DNA of 64,000 nt from Actinomadura macrotermitis (GTDB taxonomy: Bacteria; Actinomycetota; Actinomycetes; Streptosporangiales; Streptosporangiaceae), in contig NZ_WEGH01000001.1 of assembly GCF_009604375.1 (NCBI RefSeq), forward strand, positions 1,612,001-1,676,000, given 5' to 3'. Made by a program: the position numbers and the translations under genes. The stretch's first letter is position 1; each line of letters begins with the position of its first letter. Of this stretch, positions 25,914-33,167 are shown one piece after another. The notes below the pieces were generated by a model, which was not told the origin of the DNA, did not search any database, and saw only the letters and a list, made by a program, of their open reading frames with translations.

Positions 25914-26040
25914 ATGGGCGCGAGTGGCACCTCCGCATCCGACAACCGCTTCCGCGTCGTCATCATCGACTACGGCGCGGCCAGGCCGCATCCCCGCATC
26001 CAGGAGCTGGCGGTGCTGGCGGCGAACCTGACCGCCGGAT
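25914..26040 (+). pseudogene. Possible remnant of a protein-coding gene
   Basis: About 40 codons show a high-GC third-position pattern and read RFRVVIIDYGAARPHP and RIQELAVLAANLTAG. This looks vaguely like the end of a phosphotransferase-type domain, but there is no supporting N-terminus and the preceding coding-like stretch is in another frame. Treat as a tentative relic. Confidence 0.25.
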
Positions 26041-26070
26041 CGCCGCTCCTCCTACCCAGCGCATCACGCT

Positions 26071-26099
26071 GCCCTCGCCAGCGTGAGCCTGGCGAGGGC
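26071..26099. terminator. Perfect 11-bp stem hairpin
   Basis: Arms GCCCTCGCCAG and CTGGCGAGGGC with a 7-nt loop. There is no T-run on either side, which is usual for actinobacterial terminators. It sits 120 bp before the following cassette and may insulate it. Confidence 0.55.
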
Positions 26100-26218
26100 G
26101 CCACCCTGTTGGCCGCGCCCCGATTCCCGGCGGTAGGTGACCCTTGACCCTGCCGTCGCCCCGCATGAAGGTTGGACCTGGCTGTTCAGGTGCCACCAGC
26201 CAGGGAGGAAGCAGTCCC

Positions 26219-26527
26219 ATGCGAACACCTGCCGACGACGGCCTGATCGCTACTTTTGTGTGCAAGGACCCTGGTAGTGGGGATCTGGACGACTGCCCGG
26301 CCTTCTACCGGACCAACCGGGGAAGCTGGATCGCACAGGGCAAGAGTCACGGCGAAGAAGTGGCGGCTCAACTTCATTCCCTGGCGGACGATGAGACGTT
26401 CTGTGAGATCCCTGGTCCGCTGATGGACCTCATCGCGCGGACGTACGTCAAGGAGCACTATGGAATTGATCTCGACGGAGCGACGCAGCGAGCTCCTGCG
26501 CTCCGCCCGAACCATCCTCAAGCTTGA
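26219..26527 (+). CDS. Conserved small protein of the XRE/DUF6879 cassette
   Basis: A 102-residue protein (TFVCKDPGSGDLDDCPAFY near the N-terminus) of a kind I recall as common in actinomycetes directly before a DUF6879-type gene and an XRE/DUF5753 gene. GGAGG lies 9 nt upstream of the ATG. The 3' end overlaps the next gene by 68 bp in another frame. Function unknown; the recurring three-gene arrangement suggests a common role with the next two genes. Confidence 0.75.
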   Translation: MRTPADDGLIATFVCKDPGSGDLDDCPAFYRTNRGSWIAQGKSHGEEVAAQLHSLADDETFCEIPGPLMDLIARTYVKEHYGIDLDGATQRAPALRPNHPQA

Positions 26528-26969
26528 GCTGAGGGACAACTACGACGTCGACGCCGAACTGTTCAGCGCGTGGCGGGCGGGGCAGTCCATAGAGGACGTG
26601 GCGAGCGCCTGGGGGGAACGAGCGGCGGCAAGGGTCGCGGCGGGCGTCGTCACTCGTCGGGTGAAAGTAGTCTCCGAGCCTTTGTCGGACTACCACCGCT
26701 TCATCCTTGAGGCCAGCAAACCTGCGATAGACGCGGGTGAAGCCATGCGGTGGCTGCCCCGGCGTCTCGTCTCGCCGGTCCCGCTCCCAGGTAATGACTT
26801 CTTCGTTCTTGACGGCGCCATCGTGATCTTCAACGTCTTCGGCGGTGACGACCAGCGGGCGGAGATACAGCTCTTCCATGACCCCGAGGTCGTGCGGCTC
26901 TGCATCGGCGCCTTCGAGACCGCGTGGGCGCTGGCGACCCCCTATGACGAGTACCGCGCAGGCGCCTGA
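26460..26969 (+). CDS. DUF6879-type protein
   Basis: A 169-residue protein matching what I recall as the DUF6879 family: an N-terminal helical part with RDNYDVDAELFSAW and later DYHRFILEASKPAIDAGE and RLVSPVPLPGNDFFVLDG, typical of this group. AAGGAG lies 4 nt before the ATG. These proteins are typically encoded next to XRE-DUF5753 regulators in actinomycetes and have no experimentally known role. Confidence 0.8.
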   Translation: MELISTERRSELLRSARTILKLELRDNYDVDAELFSAWRAGQSIEDVASAWGERAAARVAAGVVTRRVKVVSEPLSDYHRFILEASKPAIDAGEAMRWLPRRLVSPVPLPGNDFFVLDGAIVIFNVFGGDDQRAEIQLFHDPEVVRLCIGAFETAWALATPYDEYRAGA

Positions 26970-26977
26970 GCCGAAAG

Positions 26978-27841
26978 ATGTCAGACAGCGCAGCCGCCGC
27001 CAAGAAGGCGTTCGGCATCCGGCTCCGTGACATCCGCTTGGACGCCGGCCTGAACGGGCAGGAACTCGCCGCCCGGTCAGGGATGCGCAACACCAAGATC
27101 TCCAGACTTGAGCACGCCCGGCAGAGCCCCTCTGAGGACGACGTCAGGAAGTGGTGTGACGCTTGCGGCGTCCCCCATCTGATCCCGGAACTGATCGCGG
27201 TTCTTCGGGAGATCGAACAGATGTGGGTGGAGTACCGGCGGGAGATGCGTGCCGGCCAAATCCACATCCAGTCGCGCAGCACTCCCTTGTATGAGAGCAC
27301 TGAACTGCTCCGGGCCTACGAGGCGAACATGGTGCCCGGCATCCTCCAGACACGCGCCTACACCGTCGCGGTGCTCACCGCCAGCGCCCGGCTTCACGGG
27401 ACCCCTCTCACGGATGTTGAGGCCGCCGCCGACGCTCGCCTGTCCCGGCAACATCTCGTCACAGCGGGGAGCGGACGGAACAACTACTCCTTCGTGATCG
27501 AGCATGGAGTCCTTGAACACGGATTCGGGGGCGCCGGTGTGATGGAGGAGCAACTCACGTTCCTGCTTCGGGTCATGCACCTGCCGAACGTGGCTCTTGG
27601 CCTCATCCCGCCGTGGGGAGAGCGAACCGTCCGGGCCGGCGAAGGCTTCTACCTCTTTGATGAGCAGTTGGTACGTAGCGAGATGTGGACAGGGGGCTTC
27701 CGTACGAGGCGTCCGGAGGAACTGGCCTTCTTTGTCAAGTTGTTCGCTCGGCTTCGCGATATGGCGGTATATGGCGATGCCGCCCGTGCCTTGATCGAGG
27801 CAGCACGAAGTAGCTACGCGCAAACTCGGGAAAACTCCTAG
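26978..27841 (+). CDS. XRE-family regulator with DUF5753 domain
   Basis: A 287-residue DNA-binding protein with an N-terminal helix-turn-helix (LNGQELAARSGMRNTKISRLEHAR, about residues 24-47) and a C-terminal DUF5753 ligand-type domain (MVPGILQTRAYTVAVLTA). It starts 8 bp after the DUF6879-type gene and completes the three-gene cassette. Such regulators often pair with small DUF397 proteins; here no DUF397 gene lies immediately beside it, though others are 1.5 kb downstream. Confidence 0.88.
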   Translation: MSDSAAAAKKAFGIRLRDIRLDAGLNGQELAARSGMRNTKISRLEHARQSPSEDDVRKWCDACGVPHLIPELIAVLREIEQMWVEYRREMRAGQIHIQSRSTPLYESTELLRAYEANMVPGILQTRAYTVAVLTASARLHGTPLTDVEAAADARLSRQHLVTAGSGRNNYSFVIEHGVLEHGFGGAGVMEEQLTFLLRVMHLPNVALGLIPPWGERTVRAGEGFYLFDEQLVRSEMWTGGFRTRRPEELAFFVKLFARLRDMAVYGDAARALIEAARSSYAQTRENS

Positions 27842-28014
27842 CCGTCGCCGACCAGGGCTTTCTAATCTCACAGCCATGAGCTCCGGCAGCCCGTAGCACC
27901 CGAGATCTCCGCTGATCGGCCAGCACTCACGGGTGAGCACCGCTCCAGCGGGACGGTCCGGGGACTCCACGGCGCAGCATCGGGCCGCGCCAGGCAGTGA
28001 AGGGAGCACGGTCG

Positions 28015-28113
28015 ATGGGAAAGCACGACGCGCCGAAGGAGAAGCCGCAGCCGATCAAGCTGCCCAAGCCGACGACGGACGGGGACCGTCCGATCAAGAA
28101 GGGCGGGAAGTGA
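28015..28113 (+). CDS. 32-residue charged peptide, candidate imiditide precursor
   Basis: A short gene with GGGAG 8 nt before the ATG. The peptide has 8 Lys, 1 Arg, 1 His, 3 Asp and 1 Glu and no hydrophobic signal. It contains a single Asp-Gly pair at residues 22-23 (in TTDGDRP), flanked by Lys/Pro-rich stretches. The stop TGA overlaps the GTG start of the PIMT-like methyltransferase (GTGA), so the two are translationally coupled. Imiditides are RiPPs in which a PIMT homologue turns Asp in a highly charged precursor into a stable aspartimide; both partners fit. The assignment is inference. Confidence 0.7.
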   Translation: MGKHDAPKEKPQPIKLPKPTTDGDRPIKKGGK

Positions 28114-29249
28114 GGCCGGTATCCCGCTACATCGAGGAGTTGGCCGACCGGCTTGCCGCCTCAGGCCACCTGAGCGATCCGCAGTGGCGCGCGGCGCTGC
28201 ATGCCGTGCCCCGGCATCTGTTCGCTCCGTCGATGGTGTGGGTCAATGGCGGGGACGGGCCGGGCCGGCTCCTCGACCGGGGCACCGATGAAGCCGCATG
28301 GCTGGCGGCGGTCTACTCAGATACCTCGATCGTCACCCAGCTTGATGATGGCGCGACCGCACTGGAGGCGGGCGGGGAGAATTTCACTTCTTCGCTTTCG
28401 GCCCCCGGGATCGTGATCGCCTTCCTCGAACTGCTCGGTTTGATGGATCACCACCGGGTCCTGGAGATCGGCACCGGGACCGGGTGGACCAGCGGGTTGC
28501 TGGCGCAGCGGCTCGGGGACCAGAACGTCACCAGCCTGGAGATCGACCCCGCGGTGTCCAGCAGCGCGAGCGAGAACTTGAAGAGGGCCGGGCGCTGCCC
28601 GCGCCTGATCCAGGCGGACGGCGCGGACGGCTGGCCGGAGGGAGCGCCCTACGATCGGGTGCACGTCACGTGCGGTGTCCGGGAGGTTCCGTATGCCTGG
28701 GTGCGGCAACTGCGTCCCGGCGGGCGGGTGGTGTTCCCCTGGATGCCCGGCTTTGCCTTCGGGCATCGGACGCGGCTGACCGCCACCGCAGACGGCCGGG
28801 CCGTCGGCCGTTTCACCGGCAACGCCGGGTACATGATGCTGCGCTCCCAAAGGTTCGAGAACTATGCCCCCGCCGTCCAGCAGGAGGGCGAGCAGAGCAG
28901 GACGAAGGTGGACCCGCGAACGGTTGCGGGGGACTCCTACGGCTGTGATGTGGCCGTGGCCGGGATGGTGCCCGGTGTGGCATCGGTCGAGGAGGAGATC
29001 GGCGACGGGCGCGTCCGGCTGTACTTGCGCGACCCTGACGGCTCCTGGGCCGTCGCCGACTACGAACCGGGTCATGACGACTACGCGGTATCCCAGGCCG
29101 GAGAACGGCGGCTTTGGACCGAGGTGGAAGCCGCCTACCTACGCTGGGTCTCTTGGGGCTGTCCAGAGCGCGAGCGCTTCGGAATGACCGTCATGCCCGA
29201 GGGCCAGCACCTCTGGCTGGATTCCCCGGACAACCCGATCGGCCCCTGA
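28110..29249 (+). CDS. PIMT-like O-methyltransferase with C-terminal extension
   Basis: A 379-residue homologue of protein L-isoaspartate O-methyltransferase. The SAM-binding motif is VLEIGTGTGWTS near residues 115-127, and SLSAPGIVIAF just before it corresponds to the PIMT SAPHM-type active-site segment. About 150 residues follow the catalytic core, longer than a housekeeping PIMT and as in RiPP-associated versions. The GTG start overlaps the stop of the short peptide gene, the likely substrate. There is no ATP-grasp or lanthipeptide synthetase nearby, so graspetide and FxLD-type systems are less likely. Aspartimide formation is predicted. Confidence 0.82.
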   Translation: MRPVSRYIEELADRLAASGHLSDPQWRAALHAVPRHLFAPSMVWVNGGDGPGRLLDRGTDEAAWLAAVYSDTSIVTQLDDGATALEAGGENFTSSLSAPGIVIAFLELLGLMDHHRVLEIGTGTGWTSGLLAQRLGDQNVTSLEIDPAVSSSASENLKRAGRCPRLIQADGADGWPEGAPYDRVHVTCGVREVPYAWVRQLRPGGRVVFPWMPGFAFGHRTRLTATADGRAVGRFTGNAGYMMLRSQRFENYAPAVQQEGEQSRTKVDPRTVAGDSYGCDVAVAGMVPGVASVEEEIGDGRVRLYLRDPDGSWAVADYEPGHDDYAVSQAGERRLWTEVEAAYLRWVSWGCPERERFGMTVMPEGQHLWLDSPDNPIGP

Positions 29250-29279
29250 AAGGAAGGCAGGCCCCGCCGGAGCGAGGCC

Positions 29280-29492
29280 TTGCGGGAAACTCAGGTCAGA
29301 GATCGAGCATGCCTGCGCGAACGGCCTCCAGGATGCCGCGAAAACGCTCTGTCTCGATGACGATGGCTCCACCGGCACGGTTGGTTGTGTCCCGGATGCC
29401 CACCTGGCCGTGGTCCGAGCCCGCCTCGACGCACCCACCGTGCTCACTGCCCGAATACGAAGCCTTACGCCAGTTGCTCGCGGAGAATTCGG
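29280..29492. repeat. Copy 1 of a 213-bp direct repeat with a DUF397 gene
   Basis: Nearly the same sequence as 29859-30071 and exactly the same length, in the same orientation. It includes almost all of the DUF397 gene at 29296-29496 and about 15 bp downstream of it. Confidence 0.85.
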
Positions 29493-29496
29493 CCAA
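29296..29496 (-). CDS. DUF397 protein (copy 1)
   Basis: A 66-residue DUF397 protein with the family pattern WRKASYSGSEHGGCVEAG and VGIRDTTNRAG. DUF397 genes are usually next to an XRE-DUF5753 regulator and work with it, by analogy with BldB-type or scr modules. It is nearly identical to the copy at 29875-30075, differing at seven residues by my count. Confidence 0.88.
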   Translation of the reverse strand: MAEFSASNWRKASYSGSEHGGCVEAGSDHGQVGIRDTTNRAGGAIVIETERFRGILEAVRAGMLDL

Positions 29497-29557
29497 AATT
29501 CCTCCATCACTTTCCTACCAGAGTCCCGTTGGAGCAGGTCCCTGACGTCTTACGGGA

Positions 29558-29746
29558 CTACAGGCTCAGTTCGCCGCCCTTGATGCGACGGACGAGAACT
29601 GCCAGCTCATCACGGCCGATAACCAGCTTGCCAGCAGAGGGGCTCTTGGAGTCCCGCACCCCCACCTTTCCAGACAGGTCGGCAAGTTCGACGCAATCGC
29701 CACCGGTGGAGCTGCTGCGGGACGACTTACGCCACCGTGTGGCCAT
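29558..29746 (-). CDS. DUF397 protein (distinct type)
   Basis: A 62-residue DUF397 protein starting MATRWRKSSRSS with GGDCVELAD and VGVRDSKSP. GGAGAG lies upstream of the ATG at 29746. It is clearly different from the two near-identical DUF397 copies that flank it, so the duplication happened around it. Confidence 0.85.
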   Translation of the reverse strand: MATRWRKSSRSSSTGGDCVELADLSGKVGVRDSKSPSAGKLVIGRDELAVLVRRIKGGELSL

Positions 29747-29858
29747 GTCACGCTCTCCATGATCGAGAGGATCAGGGCCCTTGAGGGCCCTTCGAGCAAG
29801 GCTTTTGCCCCGATTCGGCCTATCGCTTTCCTTGTCAAGGCCCCACTGGAGCAAGAAC

Positions 29859-30071
29859 TTGCGGGAAACTCAGGTCAGAGATCGAGCTTTCCTGCGCGAA
29901 CGGCCTCCAGGATCCCGCGGAAACGCTCTGCCTCGATGACGATGGATCCGCCGGCGCGGTTGGTCGTGTCCCGGATGCCCACCTGGCCGCGGTCGGAGCC
30001 CGCCTCGACGCACCCGCCGTGCTCACCGCCTGAATACGAAGCTTTACGCCAGTTGCTCGCGGAGAATTCGG
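29859..30071. repeat. Copy 2 of a 213-bp direct repeat with a DUF397 gene
   Basis: Second copy of the repeat at 29280-29492; the two are separated by the third DUF397 gene. Confidence 0.85.
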
Positions 30072-30075
30072 TCAC
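29875..30075 (-). CDS. DUF397 protein (copy 2)
   Basis: A 66-residue DUF397 protein nearly identical to the product of 29296-29496. Its start overlaps the stop of the XRE-DUF5753 gene by 4 bp (ATGA), the classical arrangement for this regulator pair, so this copy is probably the original one. Confidence 0.9.
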   Translation of the reverse strand: MTEFSASNWRKASYSGGEHGGCVEAGSDRGQVGIRDTTNRAGGSIVIEAERFRGILEAVRAGKLDL

Positions 30076-30887
30076 AATGACTCCTGGATCTTCGTAAGTA
30101 TCCGTTCGGTCTCGTCAGCGGGTAGAGCCGCCGTCCGAATCAGATCGTATGCGTCTTCAAGGCCTTGAACAATGCCCAGATCCTCGATGATCCGACCGCT
30201 CCCCGCCACCCCTTCCTGCCAGGCAACACGGGGCCCTCGGTGAGGTTCGATCAGCATGAACCCGCCTGACAGGCCAGCGTACGCCGCCATGCGTTCCGGC
30301 ACGACTTGGATACGAATGTTGCGCTGCCGCAGGTGCCCTTTGAGTGCTTCGAGCTGCTTGGAGAGGATCTCAGGCCCTCCGACCTGCCGGGTGAGCGCCG
30401 CGTAGTCCATGATCGCATTAAGGCGGACAGGCGCCTCCCCTTGCAGGATCTTTTGTCGGCGCAGACGCTCGTCGACGATCTCGTCCGCTAGATGGGGCGT
30501 CGTGCTGGCACCTGCCAGGGCTCGAATGTAGGGCTCGATCTGCAAGAGCCCCACGACCAGCGTGGGCATGAACGCCTGAATCACCCTCGCGCGCTCCTCC
30601 TGCTTGGCCAGCGACCGAGCAGCCTGCGGGATCCGCTCCCGGGAGACCACTTCCTGATGCTCTGTGAAGTAGTCAGTGGCGAAGGCATTGTCGAGCAGCT
30701 TGGCCGTCGCCTTGTCAGGGGAAGTCTCCCCTAGTTCCAGGCGGCTGACCTGAGAATTTCCGCAGTTCAGCTCACGAGCCAACTCCTCCTGACTCCACCC
30801 CTTCCGCTCCCGCAGCGTCCTGATCTTCCACCCATAGTGCTTGGCGAACGATTCGTCGGGATTGAGGTCCTTTGGGGGGCGACCCAT
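30072..30887 (-). CDS. XRE-family regulator with DUF5753 domain
   Basis: A 271-residue regulator with an N-terminal helix-turn-helix (WSQEELARELNCGNSQVSRLELGE, about residues 32-55) and a C-terminal DUF5753 domain (MPTLVVGLLQIEPYIRALAG). It heads the leftward DUF397 operon. In Streptomyces such pairs modulate development and antibiotic production, by analogy. The start at 30887 gives MGRPPKDLNP. Confidence 0.9.
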   Translation of the reverse strand: MGRPPKDLNPDESFAKHYGWKIRTLRERKGWSQEELARELNCGNSQVSRLELGETSPDKATAKLLDNAFATDYFTEHQEVVSRERIPQAARSLAKQEERARVIQAFMPTLVVGLLQIEPYIRALAGASTTPHLADEIVDERLRRQKILQGEAPVRLNAIMDYAALTRQVGGPEILSKQLEALKGHLRQRNIRIQVVPERMAAYAGLSGGFMLIEPHRGPRVAWQEGVAGSGRIIEDLGIVQGLEDAYDLIRTAALPADETERILTKIQESL

Positions 30888-30987
30888 GTTTTCCCAGCCT
30901 TCGATCTCGGGGGAAAAGCGCCTTCCAACGATACGACAACTGGCGTCACTGTGGGGCTACGCGAAGTCAGGATGAATGGAAGTTTCG

Positions 30988-31101
30988 ATGATCTTCGACA
31001 GACCCCATAGCAATGATTCTTCCGCTCTGATGATGGCTCAGGACGAGATCATCCTCCGTCCCAAGCAGCTGCCGGCCCGACTGCACCGGGTGTCGTCGTG
31101 A
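30988..31101 (+). CDS. Possible 37-residue leader peptide
   Basis: An ATG with GGAAG upstream opens a 37-codon frame whose TGA overlaps the GTG of the next gene (GTGA). It contains DEIILRPKQLPARLHRVSS. The coupling suggests it is translated, but the protein is unrecognised and the call is tentative. Confidence 0.35.
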   Translation: MIFDRPHSNDSSALMMAQDEIILRPKQLPARLHRVSS

Positions 31102-31352
31102 CAACCGCGCTGACCGGCCTGATGGCCGAGATGATCCGGGAGCGAACGCTTGCGGTCGTCCTCACGCTGGTTGCCGGGGCCGTGATGGGTGCTGTGATCA
31201 CGTATCTGCTTTTGGTGCTGCGTCGGGAGGCACACGGATCTCACGCCCGGCGCCAGGCGGCCCTTCCGCGAAACCCGCAGGCCCGATCGTCCGGGAGCGG
31301 CCGGCACGCCATCACTCCGATGCCTCCCTACAAGTCGGACGGGTGGAGGTGA
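31098..31352 (+). CDS. Small membrane protein
   Basis: An 84-residue protein with one strong transmembrane helix (TLAVVLTLVAGAVMGAVITY, about residues 17-36) and a basic, Pro/Ser-rich tail. The GTG start overlaps a short upstream frame. Unknown function. It is at the head of a rightward set of small genes. Confidence 0.6.
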   Translation: MTTALTGLMAEMIRERTLAVVLTLVAGAVMGAVITYLLLVLRREAHGSHARRQAALPRNPQARSSGSGRHAITPMPPYKSDGWR

Positions 31353-31360
31353 GGTCGGTG

Positions 31361-31549
31361 ATGATGACGCCGGATCAGTTCTCCTCCTTGACGAAAGCCA
31401 TCAAGCCGGGCCCCCTTCTTCTCCCCGCCGATTCCGCAGAAGAGATGTGGCGGACCGCTTACACCACCGCCATGCGCCGGTATGGCCTCCCAGAAGGCGC
31501 CATCCGGGCGATCAACGTCCTTGCCGCCGCCGAACTGGAGGGCAGTTAG
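31361..31549 (+). CDS. Small unrecognised protein
   Basis: A 62-residue soluble protein (TPDQFSSLTKAIKPG at the N-terminus, AEEMWRTAYTTAMRRYGLPEGA in the middle). GAGG lies 6 nt upstream of ATG 31361; an upstream GTG at 31343 is possible. It belongs with the preceding small gene. Confidence 0.55.
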   Translation: MMTPDQFSSLTKAIKPGPLLLPADSAEEMWRTAYTTAMRRYGLPEGAIRAINVLAAAELEGS

Positions 31550-31700
31550 CCCCCGGCCCCCTCCAGCCCGATCCGTAAGTCCGCCAGGGCACGACCGACG
31601 GGCAGAACGAAGGCCGCAGTTTCCCCGGGACAGGACACACCCTGCTCCGGCCTAGCACCCGTATCGAGCCGTCATGGGGCGGCCGCTCCTGGAGGCGATC

Positions 31701-32090
31701 ATGTCCGGACCGTGCGCCACGATGCTCACGGCGCATCCTGAGTCGATCAAGCGGGCCCGCGATTTCGTCGGCAAGGCCGTTGAGTCATGGGGCGTGGACG
31801 TCGACATCGCCCGGCTGGTGATCTCCGAGCTGGCCACCAACGCCGTCACGCACGCCTGCGGTGACTGCATCGTCGTCCGGGCGAGCCTGAACGACGATGG
31901 TTCGGTGACGCTCGAGGCCTGGGACAAGGACGCCGGCAGGATCCCCGAGCCTCGACGTCCGGACCTGCATGCCACCTCGGGCCGCGGCCTGTGCCTGATC
32001 GAGAACCTGACCCGGTCCTGGGGCGTTCGCCCGCTGGCCGACCAGGCCGGAAAGATCGTGTATGCCGTCCTGGCCCCGATCAACGCATGA
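31701..32090 (+). CDS. Anti-sigma-type ATP-binding protein (HATPase_c_2)
   Basis: A 129-residue GHKL-fold protein of the RsbW/SpoIIAB-like class. The N box is LVISELATNAVTHA (residues about 45-58), the D box is seen in EAWDKDAG, and the G box in SGRGLCLIENL. In actinomycetes such proteins are serine kinases or anti-sigma factors. GGAGG lies upstream of ATG 31701. It overlaps the next gene by ATGA, so the two work together. Confidence 0.85.
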   Translation: MSGPCATMLTAHPESIKRARDFVGKAVESWGVDVDIARLVISELATNAVTHACGDCIVVRASLNDDGSVTLEAWDKDAGRIPEPRRPDLHATSGRGLCLIENLTRSWGVRPLADQAGKIVYAVLAPINA

Positions 32091-32578
32091 ACGCCGGAGA
32101 CGAGGTCGCCCACGCCCTGCCGCTGATAACGCTGGCACAAGCGCTGCAGAACATCCCCGGAGTGGAGGCATGGTTGGTGTCCCCTGCCCAGTCGGCGCCT
32201 CACCTGATCGTCCGCAACACGGCGCCACGGGCCTTCAACCGGCTGCACGTGTCGGTGTTCGAGTTGCTGTTCGTGTGGCCGGACGGGTGTGCCCCTTGCG
32301 CATCGGCCGAGTTGGCGGCCCGCGCCATCTTCATTGCGTTGAACGCTCCCCATGAGCCAGGGCATCGGGACGTGCGGGCCGGTTGCGCGATCCGCTGCCT
32401 GGGGCTGGACGAGAACACCGACCGCCCTCTGCACCAGGCCGGACTGCGCACCATCGACGACCTGCTGAAGGTCGCCCGTAAAGGCGGGCTGCGCGACATC
32501 CGCAAGATCGGCGTCATTCGCGCCGTACACATCCACGGCGCCCTCCTGCGCGCGGGGTTCACGATCCCGCCGCCCTGA
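32087..32578 (+). CDS. Unrecognised protein with an RpoA-CTD-like C-terminal fold
   Basis: A 163-residue protein. The first 110 residues have no match I know. The C-terminal 50 residues read LDENTDRPLHQAGLRTIDDLL then RDIRKIGVIRAVHIHGALLRAGF, which resembles the helix-hairpin-helix of the RNA polymerase alpha C-terminal domain. It is translationally coupled to the anti-sigma-type ATPase gene. A role in transcription control is therefore possible. Confidence 0.7.
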   Translation: MNAGDEVAHALPLITLAQALQNIPGVEAWLVSPAQSAPHLIVRNTAPRAFNRLHVSVFELLFVWPDGCAPCASAELAARAIFIALNAPHEPGHRDVRAGCAIRCLGLDENTDRPLHQAGLRTIDDLLKVARKGGLRDIRKIGVIRAVHIHGALLRAGFTIPPP

Positions 32579-32731
32579 ACCCGGCACGGCCGCGCCCTCC
32601 CCTGCGCGCATCCGTGCCGCCGGCCCCCGGCAGCCTCACCCCCGTGGCTGCCGGGGGCCTTCCATCGGTATCGGCGCGGCTCCGGGCGGCATGGGTGCAA
32701 CCGCCAGGCGGGTGGTGGTGTCGTACCGGGC

Positions 32732-33163
32732 ATGATCGATTCACTGAGTGCGCTCAAGGACTTCTTCGCGGCCGAGGCCGCCTACGTGACCGCCGGTGGC
32801 CCCGGGAAGGCCGACTTCGCCGGGATGGCCGCACATCTCTCCCCCGACGTCGTCATGTACCAGGCCGAGAGCCTGCCGTACGGCGGCGCCTGGACCGGCC
32901 CGGACGGGATCGAGCGGTTCATGGCGGCGATGAGCGAGGCGTGGACGTCGCTGGAGTTCCTCGAGCAGCGCTTCGCCGCCGACGGGCCCGTGGCCGTCGT
33001 CCGCAACCGGGGAGTCCTGCGGGCCCGCGCGACCGGCCGGGCACTGGAGACCTCGGTGATGCAGTGGTTCACCTTCGAGGACGGGCTGATCAGCGAGATC
33101 CGCCCCTTCTACCTGGACACCGCCGCCGTGCTCGACGTGCTCGGGACGGCCGCCGCGCTGTAG
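32732..33163 (+). CDS. SnoaL-like / NTF2-fold protein
   Basis: A 143-residue protein of the nuclear transport factor 2-like fold, as in SnoaL polyketide cyclases and ketosteroid isomerases. It has DFAGMAAHLSPDVVMYQAESLPYGG and ISEIRPFYLDT. The catalytic role, if any, cannot be deduced. It stands between the accessory genes and the following lipoprotein gene. Confidence 0.8.
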   Translation: MIDSLSALKDFFAAEAAYVTAGGPGKADFAGMAAHLSPDVVMYQAESLPYGGAWTGPDGIERFMAAMSEAWTSLEFLEQRFAADGPVAVVRNRGVLRARATGRALETSVMQWFTFEDGLISEIRPFYLDTAAVLDVLGTAAAL

Positions 33164-33167
33164 CCGG

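Larger units (their letters stand above)
25743..26218. other. 476-bp gap with gene debris and a hairpin
   Basis: No complete gene. The stretch 25914-26040 shows strongly GC-biased third positions in one frame (residues like DYGAARPHPRIQELAVL) but no complete domain, as expected of a gene fragment. A perfect 11-bp hairpin at 26071-26099 follows. Confidence 0.5.

Noticed and set aside
25788..25991. 67-codon open frame on the minus strand
   Set aside because: No ribosome binding site or recognisable domain; the plus strand of the same stretch shows better, though fragmentary, coding bias.
27933..28109. N-terminal extension of the PIMT-like methyltransferase to 27933
   Set aside because: The extension overlaps the short charged peptide gene in another frame, is low complexity, and GTG 28110 is at the expected N-terminus with GTGA coupling.
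28110..29249. Graspetide or FxLD lanthipeptide methyltransferase
   Set aside because: No ATP-grasp ligase or lanthipeptide dehydratase/cyclase lies nearby and the precursor has no Ser/Thr/Cys-rich or FxLD core.
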